Notes: generated by a model not told the origin, from the sequence alone. Positions 16,408-28,062 are shown, counted from the first letter of the stretch. The stretch is 64,000 nt of DNA from Oscillospiraceae bacterium (GCA_021202845.1 JAJQCF010000031.1:84248-148247), one strand, 5' to 3'. Numbers and translations: made by a program.

Positions 16408-19302
16408 TTGAACGAAAAGTGTATTCACGTTACTATAAACGGCACAGCTGTTGAAGTCGCCGAAGGCACGAGCATTATCTGCGCTGCCGAACAGGCGGGA
16501 ATAGACATTCCGCATCTGTGCTATTTAAAGGGTCTGATGCCTGAAGGCTCTTGCCGTATGTGCGTGGTGGAGGTAACGCGTGCCGACGGGATTCAGGAAA
16601 TCCAAACGGCCTGCACCGAACCGTGCTATGAAGGACTTGTAATTGAGACAAATTCGCTGGCGGTGGTGCAGTACCGAAAATCCATTTTGGAAATGCTGAT
16701 GACCCGCCACAAGACGAACTGCTTCAGCTGCCCCCAAAACGGCAGATGCCCGCTGCAGGCGTATTGCCTTGAGTATGGAGTTGAACCCGGGGAGTTTGAA
16801 AATCCGGTGCTGCCGAGGGAGACGGAAAACCCGTTCTTTACCTTCGACCCCAACCTGTGCATAATGTGCCGCCGATGCCAGCGAACCTGCTCGCAAGTCT
16901 CCGGCAGAGGAGCCATTACTCTTGTCGGAAGAGGATATGAGAGCAAGCTGGACGTTCCCTATATCCACATTGATACAGAGATGTGCGAGTCCTGCGGAAA
17001 CTGCGTGGAGGCTTGCCCCACCGGCGCATTGTCCAAGACTGACGGCGTTCAGTTCAGAGACTGGGAGGTAACCCGCGTGCGCACCACCTGCCCGCACTGC
17101 GCTGTCGGCTGCCAGATGGATTTGCTGGTCAAAGGCGGTCACTTTGTGGGTGTTGAGGGCGCGGACGGTCCAACCAACCATAACCGCCTTTGTGTCAAGG
17201 GCCGATTCGGTTCATACAAATTTATTGAGTCCGATACCCGCCTGACTGACCCGCTTATTAAGGACAGAGCAACGGGTACCTTCCGAAAAGCCAGCTGGGA
17301 CGAGGCTCTCGACCTTGTGGCACGCAGATTTACGGAAATTAAAAATGAATACGGCGGCGAAGCGCTTGCCGGATTTGCCTGTTCCCGCTCTACTAACGAA
17401 GACATCTATATGCTTCAAAAGATGGTTCGCACGGTTTTCGGCAGCAACAATACCGACAACTGTGCCCGCGTCTGACACGCCCCAACAGTCTCCGGTCTGG
17501 CGACAACTTTGGGCTCGGGTGCCATGACGAACACCTTTGAAGACATCACAAAGGATTCCGACGTGATAATGATCGTCGGTTCCAATTCCGAAGAAGCACA
17601 CCCCGTTCTCGGTATGTGGCTCCGCGCAGCGCAGCGGAGAGGCGCAAAATTTATTGTGGTCGATCCTCGTATTACGGGTCTGGCCGAAAACGCCACCATA
17701 CATCTCAAGCTCCGTCCCGGAACAAATGTTGCTTTTGCCAACTGCATGGTAAACATCATTCTGGCGGAAGGACTTGAGGACAAGGAGTTTATCCAATCCC
17801 GCACAGACCTTGCAAAGTTTGAGGAGCTGAAAGAGCTCACGGCCAAGTATACGCCGGATTACGTTTCCTCAATCTGCAATGTTCCGGCGGAGCAGCTGAG
17901 AAAGGCCGCGCGCCTCTATGCAACGGCAAAAGCCGCGCCGATTATATACTGCTTGGGCGTCACGGAGCACTCTACGGGTACCGAGGGCGTAATGTCTCTA
18001 TCGAACCTTGCAATGATTTGCGGCAAGCTGGGCCGCCCCGGCTGCGGTGTGAACCCGATACGCGGACAGAACAATGTTCAGGGCGCCTGTGATATGGGAG
18101 CCATGCCCACAGACTACACCGGCTATCAGAAGGTGCATATTCCTGAGGTTCGCGAGAAATTTGAAAAGGCTTGGGGCGTGGAGCTGAACCCCAATCCGGG
18201 AATGAAGGCCACGGACTGTTTCCCCGCTATGATTGAGGGCAAGATAAAGGGTCTGTTCATATTCGGAGAAGACCCTGTCCGCACCGACCCCGATACTCAC
18301 CATGTTATCCATGCTTTGACCAGCCTCGATTTTCTCGTGGTTGACGAGCTGTTTATGACGGAAACCGCCAAGTACGCCGATGTTATCCTTCCCGGCTGCT
18401 CATTTGCCGAAAAAGAGGGAACATTCTCCAACAGCGAACGGCGGGTGCAGCGCGTACGCAAGGCTATTACTGTGCCCGGCAACATGCGTCTTGACTCCGA
18501 TATCTTCACTGACATCATGAATCGTATGGGCTATCCGCAGCCCTATCTGACCAGTGCGCAGATTATGGACGAGATTGCTTCTCTGACGCCGTCCTTTGCC
18601 GGCATCTCTCATGCCCGCCTTGACAGCGAGGAGATAGGCGGCAGCGGTCTGCAGTGGCCGTGCACCTCGCCGGAGCATCCGGGTACTCCAATCATGCACG
18701 TCGGCAAATTCAGCCGCGGAGAGGGTACGTATTATCCCTCCGAGTATAAAGCGGCTCAAGAGCTGCCGGATGAAGAATATCCGCTGTACATGATGACTGG
18801 ATGCAATCTGTATCACTACAACGCCGGCGCAATGACCGAAAAGACACCGGGACTTATGGAGCTGTCGGGACACTCGTACATCGAGATAAACACCGCCGAC
18901 GCCGAAAAAGCAGGCATACACAGCGGTGAACGAATCCGCGTGTCCTCACGCCGCGGAACGATTTCCTCGGAGGCCAGAGTTTCCGACAAAACTAACCCCG
19001 GCGAGTGCTGGATGCCGTTCCATTTCCTTGACGGCAACGCCAACTGGCTCACCAACGCCGCGCTGGACTCCATCGCCCGCGCTCCGGAGTACAAGGTATG
19101 CGCCGTGCGTATAGAAAAGATACCCGAGGACGAGGCCTATGACGAGGAGGGCAACTATATCACACAGGCAATGCTCGCGTCAAAGCGCTTTGCGGAGTAC
19201 ATGGAACAGATGAGCGCTGCCGCGCAGTGCAGCGGCGACCTCCGTGACCGTGCCACAGTCACTGAAAGCAACGATGACTGCTCAAAGCGATACTACAAAT
19301 AG
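16408..19302 (+). CDS. fdhF: Selenocysteine-containing formate dehydrogenase, large subunit
   Basis: The gene codes for 964 residues if the in-frame TGA at 17473-17475 is read as selenocysteine (residue 356). The context CARV-U-HAPTVSGLA matches the active site of known formate dehydrogenases (CARVUHGPSVAGL). Upstream lie a NuoG-like [2Fe-2S] domain (HLCYLKGLMPEGSCRMC), a Cys-rich Fe-S segment, and two ferredoxin-type clusters (CIMCRRCQRTC, CESCGNCVEACP). The [4Fe-4S] of the catalytic part is CPHCAVGC. The part after the TGA has the molybdopterin-binding and C-terminal barrel domains. The NuoG-like N terminus implies a soluble enzyme that delivers electrons to a partner flavoprotein, likely the product of 12933. 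SelA, SelB, SelD and tRNA-Sec are all in the window. AAAGGAGG precedes the start codon, a TTG at 16408. Confidence 0.95.
17473..17513 (+). promoter_or_regulatory. Bacterial SECIS element of fdhF
   Basis: Directly after the TGA the mRNA can fold into a hairpin: CCCAA (17481-17485) pairs with TTGGG (17509-17513), GTC (17488-17490) with GAC (17502-17504), and CC with GG around the apical loop GGTCT (17494-17498). A single T is bulged at 17491. Loop GGUCU and the bulged U are the SelB contacts in the E. coli fdhF SECIS, so this is a very close match. Confidence 0.9.
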
Positions 19303-19322
19303 CATATAGAAGCAATATTTAA

Positions 19323-19364
19323 CAAACTGCGGCGATATCCACATTTTCGTGGCGCCGCAGTTTG
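19323..19364 (+). terminator. Strong hairpin after the formate dehydrogenase gene
   Basis: Perfect 12-base arms CAAACTGCGGCG and CGCCGCAGTTTG enclose an inner CCAC/GTGG helix. It lacks a real T tract after the stem, so it may be a weak terminator or an mRNA-stabilising end. Confidence 0.65.
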
Positions 19365-19402
19365 ACAAAAATTAAGCAGTTAGGTTAAATGGAGTGTTCA
19401 AT

Positions 19403-21364
19403 ATGAAAAATATGTTTCCGCATCTTTTCACACCCGGCACTATCGGCTCCTGTGAAATCAAAAACCGCCTTGTTATGCCGGCTCTCAGCACTGGTCTGTG
19501 CAACGCCGACGGCACGGTGAGCGACGCCTACACTGCGTTCTACACCACCCGTGCCAAGGGCGGCGCGGGGCTGATTATCACCGAATTTGCCGCCGTGAAC
19601 AACACCAACGGCCGCCACAGCCCCAACCAGATTGGTATTTGGAGCGATAACCACATCCCGGGGCTGGCCTCCTTTGCCGAGACAATGCACGAGTACGGCG
19701 CCAAGGTCTTTGTCCAGCTCTGCCACCCGGGCAGCCAGAGCTACATCAAGTCCGACACGCCTCTGCTCACGCCCAGCGGGGTGGAGAGCCGCGTTATCTC
19801 CAACCCTGCGCGCCCTATGACGAAGAGCGAGATTCACAGCATTATTCGCGACTTCGCTGCCGCCGCGCTCAGGGCGCAGAAGGCCGGACTGGACGGCATT
19901 GAAATAAGCGCCGCGCACGGCTACCTGCTGCACGAATTTCTCTCGCCCTATACCAACAAGCGCACGGATGAGTACGGCGGCAGCACCATGAACCGCTGCC
20001 GCTTCGTCAAGGAGATATTGGAGGCCGTGCGCGAAAAGGTTGACCCCGACTTCCCCATAATGCTGCGCATAAGCGCCGAGGACTATCTTATAAGCGCGGG
20101 AATTATGGAAAAGGGCATGACGCTCTCCGACACCGTGGCGATTTTGAACTATCTTATTCCTTGCGGAGTGGACGCCGTCAGCGTCAGCAGCGGCACCTAC
20201 GACACGCAGAACAGCGCGTGGGAGCCGGTCAGTTACCCGCAGGGCTGGAGAATGTACCTTGCCGACACAATCCGCCAGAACGTCCCCGTGCCGGTTGTCG
20301 GCGTTTCCGTCATACGTGAGCCGGAGTACGCTGAGGGCATAATAAAGCGCGGAGCCGTGGACTTCGTCGGCGTGGCGCGCGGCCAGATGGCTGACCCCGA
20401 CTGGGGCGAAAAGGCGCGCGAAGGCCGCCCGCGTGAGATACGCCGCTGCATCTCCTGCCTGCACTGCATAGAAACATATTACAACACGGGCAAGAGTGAG
20501 TGCGCCATAAATGCACGCAGCAACTACGAGACAAAATATACCGCTCCCGTCAAGACCGGCGCGGGTCGTCCCGTAGTCATCGTCGGCGCGGGACCCGCGG
20601 GCATGGAGGCCGCGAGAATTTTGGCCATACGCGAGTTCAAGCCCATACTGTTTGAAAAGTCCGACCGCCTCGGCGGCCAGCTCAACATTGCCGATAAGCC
20701 GCCGTTCAAGGGCAAGATAGACTGGATTGCCGAATACTTTGCCGAGCGCCTCAAGGTGCTGAACGTGGATGTGAGGCTGAACACGGAAGCGACAGTGGAG
20801 GCAATCAAGGCGGAGAACCCCGTGGCCGTGTTCCTTGCGCTGGGCTCCCAGCCGAACCTGCCCGCGAGCATAGTGGGCATAGACGGGCCGAACGTCTACC
20901 GCGCGCCGGACGTGCTGACGGGCGCCGTAACGCTCAGGGGCCGTCAGGTGATAGTCGTCGGCGACGGCCAGACGGGCATTGAAACGGCGGAGTTTTTGGG
21001 AACGCAGGAAAACGTCGTCTCCATAATCGGGCGCGACACCATTATCGGCAAGAAAATATACGACCAGAACCGTGTCAACGTCACCAACCGCCTGCGGGCG
21101 CAGCACACGCGCTTTTTCCCCAACCGCAGCCTTGTGGCGATAAATCCGCAGGGCATAACAGTGGAAAACGTCGTGACGCACGATTTGAGCTTTATGGCAA
21201 CCGACGCCGTAGTGCTGGCGCTGGGCGTAAAGCCGGCCACAGCCGCGAACGCGGAGCTTATTAAGGCGTTCCCCGACGCCGTGCTGCTGGGCGACGCAAT
21301 ACACGGCGGGCGCATAGCCGACGCTGTGCGCACAGCCTTCGAGGCCGCCAACTCCATAGAGTGA
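19403..21364 (+). CDS. NADH:flavin oxidoreductase / enoate-reductase-like Fe-S flavoprotein (old yellow enzyme family)
   Basis: The 653-residue protein has the three-part layout of 2,4-dienoyl-CoA and 2-enoate reductases. It has an FMN barrel (LFTPGTIGSCEIKNRLVMPA, SAAHGYLLHEFLSP, NKRTDEYGG), a [4Fe-4S] motif RRCISCLHCIE...C, and a C-terminal FAD/NAD(P) domain (VVIVGAGPAGMEAARILA, then VIVVGDGQTGIETAEFLG). Such enzymes reduce C=C bonds of enoates, enoyl-CoA esters or related compounds, often as electron sinks. The substrate cannot be told. It stands between the formate dehydrogenase operon and tRNA-Sec, so formate-derived electrons are a possible source. ATG 19403 is preferred to GTG 19394 because GGAG lies eight bases before it. 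Confidence 0.9.
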   Translation: MKNMFPHLFTPGTIGSCEIKNRLVMPALSTGLCNADGTVSDAYTAFYTTRAKGGAGLIITEFAAVNNTNGRHSPNQIGIWSDNHIPGLASFAETMHEYGAKVFVQLCHPGSQSYIKSDTPLLTPSGVESRVISNPARPMTKSEIHSIIRDFAAAALRAQKAGLDGIEISAAHGYLLHEFLSPYTNKRTDEYGGSTMNRCRFVKEILEAVREKVDPDFPIMLRISAEDYLISAGIMEKGMTLSDTVAILNYLIPCGVDAVSVSSGTYDTQNSAWEPVSYPQGWRMYLADTIRQNVPVPVVGVSVIREPEYAEGIIKRGAVDFVGVARGQMADPDWGEKAREGRPREIRRCISCLHCIETYYNTGKSECAINARSNYETKYTAPVKTGAGRPVVIVGAGPAGMEAARILAIREFKPILFEKSDRLGGQLNIADKPPFKGKIDWIAEYFAERLKVLNVDVRLNTEATVEAIKAENPVAVFLALGSQPNLPASIVGIDGPNVYRAPDVLTGAVTLRGRQVIVVGDGQTGIETAEFLGTQENVVSIIGRDTIIGKKIYDQNRVNVTNRLRAQHTRFFPNRSLVAINPQGITVENVVTHDLSFMATDAVVLALGVKPATAANAELIKAFPDAVLLGDAIHGGRIADAVRTAFEAANSIE

Positions 21365-21475
21365 GCCGACGCATACAAAATCGCTTCTGTGATTGGCTTA
21401 AGATTTTTGCAAAAGGATAACTCTTTACAATCTGCCTCATAGTGTGGTAAAATAAAATACAGGCGAGAGCCAGAT

Positions 21476-21570
21476 GGGAGCAAAAGGGTTGCTGGTGTGC
21501 CCTCCGGTCTTCAAAACCGGTATGAGCTTTAACAGGCTCGGGTGGGTTCGATTCCCACTTGTTCCCGCCA
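21476..21570 (+). tRNA. selC: tRNA-Sec (anticodon UCA)
   Basis: The 95-base tRNA has an eight-pair acceptor stem GGGAGCAA/TTGTTCCC, discriminator G and encoded CCA. The anticodon loop CTTCAAA is held by CCGGT/ACCGG and gives UCA, which reads UGA. A long variable arm (TATGAGCTTTAACAGGCTCG region) and a T arm with GGTTCGATTCC complete the shape. It lies directly before selA and selB. Confidence 0.97.
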
Positions 21571-21577
21571 CACACAA

Positions 21578-21608
21578 AGCAGCGCCGTTTTTTCGACGCT
21601 GCTTTTTT
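21578..21608 (+). terminator. Intrinsic terminator between tRNA-Sec and selA
   Basis: AGCAGCG (21578-21584) pairs with CGCTGCT (21597-21603) and is followed by TTTTTT. It ends tRNA-Sec transcription only 15 bases before the selA start, so selA depends on read-through. Confidence 0.85.
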
Positions 21609-21623
21609 ATGGAGAAGATAAAA

Positions 21624-23009
21624 ATGGATATATCTCAGCTGCGAAGCATCCCCAAGGTGGACAACATTTTAGAATGGCCGGAAATAAAGCGGGTGTGCCG
21701 TGAAGTGCCCAGAGCATTGGCAAAGGAAACTGTACGGCGTGAGCTTGACCGGCTCCGCGGCGCGCTGTACCAAGGTGAGTTAGAGGCTATGCCGTCTGCC
21801 GAAGAATTGGACGCAATGCTCTGCGCGGAAATCAAAAAAGCCGCTCAGCCGAGCCTGAGACGCGTAATAAACGCAACCGGCGTTGTGCTGCATACCAATC
21901 TGGGACGCGCCCCGCTGGGCGCCGAAATTGCCGCAAGCGCGGCCTTTGCCGCCGCCGGATATTCAAATCTTGAATATAATTTGGAAAAAGGGTGCAGGGG
22001 CAGCCGTTATGCCTGCACGGAGGAGCTGCTCTGCGCCCTGACCGGCGCGGAGGCGGCGCTTATTGTGAACAACAATGCTGCGGCGGTGTTTCTAATGCTG
22101 AATACCCTTGCGCAGGGGAAAAAGGCTGCCGTTTCGCGCGGGGAGCTGGTGGAAATAGGCGGAGGCTTCAGAATACCGGAAATAATGGCGCTCAGCGGCG
22201 CTGAGCTGATGGAGACTGGTACCACCAACAAGACTCGACTTTCGGATTATAAATCTGCAATAGACCTCGGCGCGGAAGTGCTGCTGAAGGTTCACACCAG
22301 CAACTTTAAAATAACCGGCTTCACCGAGGAAACTGCGCTTTCGCAGCTGTCTGCACTGGCCAAAGAATCTGGCGCATATATGCTCTATGACATGGGCTCC
22401 GGTTTTCTGATACGTCCGGAGACGCTGGGGCTGCATGAGGGAGCGTATATCCCGGATGCCGTTAGTGAATGCGACGTGGTCTGCTTTTCCGGCGACAAGC
22501 TGCTCGGCGGAGCGCAGGCGGGAATACTGCTGGGCAAAAGCGAGCCGATTGCGCTGATGAAGAAAAATCAGCTCAACAGGATGCTTCGTCCTGACAAGCT
22601 GACGCTGGCGGCGCTTGAGGCGGTTCTGCGCTGCTATATAGATGAAAAACAGGCAAAAGAAAAAATTCCGGCGCTGCGTATGCTCGCAGCGGAACAGACA
22701 TCGCTACTGGAAACAGCTCGGCTGCTTGCGGCAAGACTTGCTGACTGCTGCCCGACGCTTCACTTTTTTGCCGAGCCGTGCGCGGACGAAACCGGCGGCG
22801 GTTCTCTGCCGGGCATGGAGCTGTCCGGCGCGGCAGTCGCCGTGGAGGGCGCTCCACCGCAGGTATTAGAGGAGAAAATGCGGGCTAATGACCCGCCTGT
22901 TATAGGCCGCATAAACAGGAACCGTTTCCTGCTGTCCGTACGCACTCTCATGCCCGGTGACGTGGAGGAGATTGCAGCTGCTTTCTCAAAATGGGGCGCC
23001 GGCTTATGA
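21624..23009 (+). CDS. selA: L-seryl-tRNA(Sec) selenium transferase SelA
   Basis: SelA converts seryl-tRNA(Sec) into selenocysteyl-tRNA(Sec) using selenophosphate and PLP. The 461-residue protein has the family N-terminal start [11 protein letters not shown], the motif [17 protein letters not shown] and the PLP Lys in [17 protein letters not shown]. Positions near VRTLMPGD close the protein as in other SelA. ATG 21624 is chosen because GGAG stands nine bases before it; ATG 21609 lies inside the tRNA-Sec terminator T tract. Its stop overlaps the selB start. Confidence 0.96.
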   Translation: MDISQLRSIPKVDNILEWPEIKRVCREVPRALAKETVRRELDRLRGALYQGELEAMPSAEELDAMLCAEIKKAAQPSLRRVINATGVVLHTNLGRAPLGAEIAASAAFAAAGYSNLEYNLEKGCRGSRYACTEELLCALTGAEAALIVNNNAAAVFLMLNTLAQGKKAAVSRGELVEIGGGFRIPEIMALSGAELMETGTTNKTRLSDYKSAIDLGAEVLLKVHTSNFKITGFTEETALSQLSALAKESGAYMLYDMGSGFLIRPETLGLHEGAYIPDAVSECDVVCFSGDKLLGGAQAGILLGKSEPIALMKKNQLNRMLRPDKLTLAALEAVLRCYIDEKQAKEKIPALRMLAAEQTSLLETARLLAARLADCCPTLHFFAEPCADETGGGSLPGMELSGAAVAVEGAPPQVLEEKMRANDPPVIGRINRNRFLLSVRTLMPGDVEEIAAAFSKWGAGL

Positions 23010-24928
23010 AGCGCTTTGTAATCGGAACCGCCGGACACATTGACCACGGCAAGACCCGTCTGACACAGGCGCTCACCGGCGTGGATACCGACCGCCTTCC
23101 GGCGGAAAAGGCGCAGGGAATAACCATTGAGCTGGGCTTTGCTCCGCTGACGCTGCCGAACGGTGTGCAGGCGTCGATAGTGGACGTGCCGGGACACGAG
23201 AAATTCGTAAAAACCATGCTGGCCGGAGCCATGGGTATAGACGCCGCTTTGCTGGTCGTGGCGGCGGATGATGGTGTCATGCCTCAAACCCGCGAACATT
23301 TTGACATACTGAAGCTGCTGCAAATCCAAAACGGCGTTGTGGCGCTGACAAAGGCTGATTTGGTCGGGCAGGAGCGGCTGAAAGAGGTAGAGGCTCAGAT
23401 AGCGAGCCTAACGGAACACAGCTTTTTGCAGAATGCGGCGGTAATTCCCGTATCCGTCGTGACCGGCGAAGGGCTTCCGGAGCTGAAGGCCGCCCTTTCC
23501 CGACTTTCGGAGCAGGTCAGACAGCGGGATGAAAACCGCCCCGCGCGTTTGCCGGTTGATCGCGTGTTTTCAGCCGAGGGTCAGGGACTGGTTTCAACAG
23601 GGACTCTGGTGGACGGCAAGCTCTGCGCCGGAGATACCGTGATGATTTATCCGCAGCAAAAAACCGCACGAATACGCACGCTGCAAAACCACGGCTTTGC
23701 GATGGACTGCATTCCTGCCGGCAGCCGCGCCGCTGTTGTGCTGACCGGCACGGGCGCGGACGGCGTTGCCCGCGGCTGCACGGTCGCGGCGCCCGACAGT
23801 ATGCTTGTAACGGAGTTTACAGATGTATATATACAAATTACTGCGGACTGTCCCTATAAAATTAAAAACAGCTCCCAGCTCCACTTTTACTGCGGAACTC
23901 AGGAGCGTATATGCAGACTGCGCCTGCTGGACGCGGATATGCTTTCGGCCGGACAGAGCGGATATGCACAGCTCACGCTGACAAAGCCGACTGCTCTGCG
24001 CAACGGCGACCGCTTTATCCTACGTTTTTTCTCTCCGACAATCACTATCGGCGGAGGCACGGTTCTGGATGCCGAAGCCGTTCGCCACAGGCGCCACAAC
24101 TCTGCGGTGCTGGAGCAGCTGGTCAGGTTGAACGGCACCGACCCCGCGGACGCATTGCTTCGGCGGATAGAGGCTGGCGGCTGCGCGCCGCAGAATATGG
24201 TGCGGCTTGCAAAATGCTGCGGCTACACGCCGCAGGAGCTGTCCTTTCAGCTATCGGCGCTGCGGGAAAGAGAGAAAATATGTGTCTTAGACGAGCAAAC
24301 GACGCTTGCCATGCAGAGTCTAAGAGAAAAAACCGCGCAGATTAAAAGCCTTTTACGTGATTGGCACGAGGATTACCAACTTATGTCCGGAATGCCGCTG
24401 GCGCAGCTTAGAGAGCAGGCTTTTTCACCGCGGGAGGCAGCGCCGCAGATATTGCAGTGGATGGAAACCAACGGCGCTATCAAAATAAATAACGGCTTTG
24501 CCGCTCTGCCGGACTTTGAGCCGATTTTTACGCAGCAGCACAAGATAATGCAGCGAAAGCTGCTTCATTACTACCGCGAAGCGTGGCTTTTTGCGCCGGA
24601 CAGAAAAACGGTTGATGAAAAGTTCTCCATACGAGGAAACATATACCAGCAGGTAATGCGGCATATGCTGTACAACCGTATGTTGGTACCGCTTTCACCG
24701 CGCTGCGCGGTGCATCACGAGGCTTACGCCGAGGCGGTGAAGCTGTTAGAGACGCTGACAGCCGACGGCTCCGGCGTCACACTTGCGCAGTTTCGTACCG
24801 AAGCCGGAATTTCGCGCAAATACGCGCAGCTTTTCCTCGAATACTGGGACAGCGTCGGCATGACCCGCCGCGCTGGGGATATTCATTACAGAATACTTCA
24901 CAGGGATAACAGAACAAGAAGGGAATAG
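23006..24928 (+). CDS. selB: Selenocysteine-specific elongation factor SelB
   Basis: SelB is the GTPase that brings Sec-tRNA to UGA codons followed by a SECIS hairpin. The 640-residue protein has the G1 motif GHIDHGKT at residue 10, the G3 motif DVPGH and the G4 motif TKAD. EF-Tu-like domains II and III follow, then a long C-terminal part of winged helices, the RNA-binding region that reads the SECIS. The start ATG 23006 overlaps the selA stop (ATGA), which gives [17 protein letters not shown], the standard SelB beginning. The fdhF SECIS at 17473-17513 is its only visible target in the window. Confidence 0.96.
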   Translation: MKRFVIGTAGHIDHGKTRLTQALTGVDTDRLPAEKAQGITIELGFAPLTLPNGVQASIVDVPGHEKFVKTMLAGAMGIDAALLVVAADDGVMPQTREHFDILKLLQIQNGVVALTKADLVGQERLKEVEAQIASLTEHSFLQNAAVIPVSVVTGEGLPELKAALSRLSEQVRQRDENRPARLPVDRVFSAEGQGLVSTGTLVDGKLCAGDTVMIYPQQKTARIRTLQNHGFAMDCIPAGSRAAVVLTGTGADGVARGCTVAAPDSMLVTEFTDVYIQITADCPYKIKNSSQLHFYCGTQERICRLRLLDADMLSAGQSGYAQLTLTKPTALRNGDRFILRFFSPTITIGGGTVLDAEAVRHRRHNSAVLEQLVRLNGTDPADALLRRIEAGGCAPQNMVRLAKCCGYTPQELSFQLSALREREKICVLDEQTTLAMQSLREKTAQIKSLLRDWHEDYQLMSGMPLAQLREQAFSPREAAPQILQWMETNGAIKINNGFAALPDFEPIFTQQHKIMQRKLLHYYREAWLFAPDRKTVDEKFSIRGNIYQQVMRHMLYNRMLVPLSPRCAVHHEAYAEAVKLLETLTADGSGVTLAQFRTEAGISRKYAQLFLEYWDSVGMTRRAGDIHYRILHRDNRTRRE

Positions 24929-24989
24929 CCGGTGCTGAAGTATACTGTAATACGCACATATATTTTGTATAGAAACGGCGGTGAAAATT

Positions 24990-25577
24990 ATGCTGACGGT
25001 CATTCTTGTTGGGGGCGCTTCGCGGCGTATGGGCAGGGACAAGGCTCTTTTGGAATATAACGGCGAGACTATGGTGCAGACGCTGATTGACCGCTATGCC
25101 GCGGCGTTCGGCGAGGCGGCTGTTTCCGTGAACCGCGCGGGGAGATTTCGGGTGCGCGGCGCCGCGGAGCTCGTTGACCCGTTTCCCGACTGCGGGCCGC
25201 TGAACGGTATCATTGCGGGCTTTGATTACACGCAGGACGACATGCTCTTTCTCACCGCAACAGACATTCCCCACGGCACGCCGGAGCTGGCGTCGCGGCT
25301 GGCCGAGATGTGCGGTGAGCACGACGCCTGCGTCATTCAGAGCGGACCGAAGGGCGTAGAGCCGCTCTTTGCTGTGTACCGGCGCTCCTGCCGCGAGGCA
25401 GCTGCGGAGGCGCTCAGCAGCGGCCGCCGCTCCTTCCGCGCCGTGTTCGATAAGCTGAACGTGCGCTTTGTCACGCCTGAGGAGCTGGACGGGTTCGACC
25501 TTGACTATATACTGGACAACGTCAACACGCCGGAGGAGTATGAAAAAATCCTGCGCTCGGCGCGTGACGCAGAATAA
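24990..25577 (+). CDS. mobA: Molybdenum cofactor guanylyltransferase MobA-like
   Basis: MobA joins GMP to molybdopterin, giving the guanine dinucleotide form used by formate dehydrogenases of the DMSO-reductase type. The 195-residue product has the nucleotide-binding start ILVGGASRRMGRDKALL and the metal-binding region FLTATDIPHGTP. It has PLNGIIAGF, typical of MobA and related transferases. It lies after selB, so the cluster supplies both the cofactor and the selenium needs of FdhF. ATG 24990 is used; a GTG at 24981 in the same frame is possible. No other molybdopterin synthesis genes are in the window. Confidence 0.88.
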   Translation: MLTVILVGGASRRMGRDKALLEYNGETMVQTLIDRYAAAFGEAAVSVNRAGRFRVRGAAELVDPFPDCGPLNGIIAGFDYTQDDMLFLTATDIPHGTPELASRLAEMCGEHDACVIQSGPKGVEPLFAVYRRSCREAAAEALSSGRRSFRAVFDKLNVRFVTPEELDGFDLDYILDNVNTPEEYEKILRSARDAE

Positions 25578-25592
25578 AACAATTTGATTTAG

Positions 25593-26732
<1,140 letters not shown>

Positions 26733-26769
26733 GAGATTTTTATATTATATATAAATAATGGGAGACAAC

Positions 26770-28044
26770 ATGAAAGCACAATATTCGGAATTTGGCATAG
26801 ACAGCAGAATACTGGTTCTGAGCGACGAAATTCTCTCCGGCCTCAGAGCGCGGTTCGACGGCATTGACGACACAGCGGAGAGCAACGCGGCCAAGGTGCT
26901 GGCGGCCATGCGCGACAACAGGGTGGACGCGGAGTGCTTTGCCGGTACGACGGGCTATGGCTACAACGACGCGGGGCGCGACACGCTGGAAAAGGTGTAC
27001 GCAAGCGTGTTCCACACCTCCGCGGCGCTTGTCCGCCCGCAGATAACCTGCGGCACGCACGCTCTGGCTCTGGCGCTGGGAGCTAACCTGCGCCCGGGTG
27101 ATGAGCTTATCTCCGCCGTCGGCGCGCCCTATGACACGCTGGAGGAGGTAATAGGCATACGCCCCTCGCCCTGCTCGTTGGCCGAGTACGGCGTTACATA
27201 CAAGCAGGTGGACTTGCTGCCCGACGGCACGCCGGACTTGCAGGCGCTGAAAAGCGCAATAAGCGCCAAGACGAGGCTGGTGACAATCCAGCGCAGCCGC
27301 GGCTACAGCCAGCGCCCGACGCTCTCGGTGGCGCAGATTGGCGAAATAATAGCTGCCTGCAAGGCCGTCAAGCCGGACGTGCTGTGCATGGTGGATAACT
27401 GCTATGGCGAGTTCGTGGAGCTGACAGAGCCATCAGACGTGGGCGCGGATATGACTGTCGGTTCGCTTATAAAGAACCCGGGCGGCGGCCTTGCGCCGAT
27501 AGGCGGCTACATCTGCGGCACGCGCGAGTGCATAGAGCGCTGTGCCTACCGCCTCTCCGCGCCCGGACTGGGTCAGGAGGTCGGAGCGAGCCTTGGCGTG
27601 AAAACCTCACTCTATCAGGGCTTCTTCCTTGCGCCCACCGTGGTCGCGGGGGCGGTCAAGGGCGCAATATTTGCCGCCGCCGCTTACGAAGCGCTCGGCT
27701 TCCGTGCCTTCCCGCCCGCCGCGCAGGAGCGGCACGACATAATCCAGACCATAGAGCTCGGTTCCGCCGAGAGAATGCTGGCGTTCTGCGAGGGCATACA
27801 GGCCGCGGCGCCGGTGGACAGCTACGTACGCCCCGTCCCCAGCCCCATGCCCGGGTACGAGAGCGACGTTATCATGGCCGCGGGAGCCTTCGTGCAGGGC
27901 AGCTCCATAGAGCTTAGCGCCGACGGCCCCATGTGCGAGCCGTACAACGTGTTCCTCCAAGGCGGCCTGACATGGTTCCACGCCAAATTAGGCGTGATGA
28001 TGAGCATACAAAAGCTGCTGGAAAAGGGCTTGGTAACGCTCTGA
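26770..28044 (+). CDS. PLP-dependent protein of the aluminum-resistance / methionine gamma-lyase-like family
   Basis: The 424-residue protein has a fold type I PLP enzyme layout. It has the motif AGTTGYGYNDAGRDTLE, the region ITCGTHALALALGANLRPGD and the PLP Lys in GSLIKNPGGGLAPIGGY. Family members are usually annotated as aluminum resistance protein or methionine gamma-lyase family protein; the true reaction is not established. The ATG at 26770 is chosen because GGGAG stands seven bases before it; ATG 26758 lacks such a site. A strong terminator follows. Confidence 0.85.
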   Translation: MKAQYSEFGIDSRILVLSDEILSGLRARFDGIDDTAESNAAKVLAAMRDNRVDAECFAGTTGYGYNDAGRDTLEKVYASVFHTSAALVRPQITCGTHALALALGANLRPGDELISAVGAPYDTLEEVIGIRPSPCSLAEYGVTYKQVDLLPDGTPDLQALKSAISAKTRLVTIQRSRGYSQRPTLSVAQIGEIIAACKAVKPDVLCMVDNCYGEFVELTEPSDVGADMTVGSLIKNPGGGLAPIGGYICGTRECIERCAYRLSAPGLGQEVGASLGVKTSLYQGFFLAPTVVAGAVKGAIFAAAAYEALGFRAFPPAAQERHDIIQTIELGSAERMLAFCEGIQAAAPVDSYVRPVPSPMPGYESDVIMAAGAFVQGSSIELSADGPMCEPYNVFLQGGLTWFHAKLGVMMSIQKLLEKGLVTL

Positions 28045-28062
28045 AGAGCTGAAAAAAACCGA

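Noticed and set aside
17473..17475. Premature stop splitting the formate dehydrogenase gene into two genes or a pseudogene
   Set aside because: The TGA lies in the known selenocysteine context, is followed by a SECIS hairpin, and all Sec machinery is present.
19385..21304. Long open frame on the minus strand opposite the flavin oxidoreductase gene
   Set aside because: It mirrors the strong plus-strand gene, has no recognisable motifs and no ribosome site; it is a by-product of GC-rich codon use. The same holds for the long plus-strand frame opposite serA and serC (29099-31177) and others.
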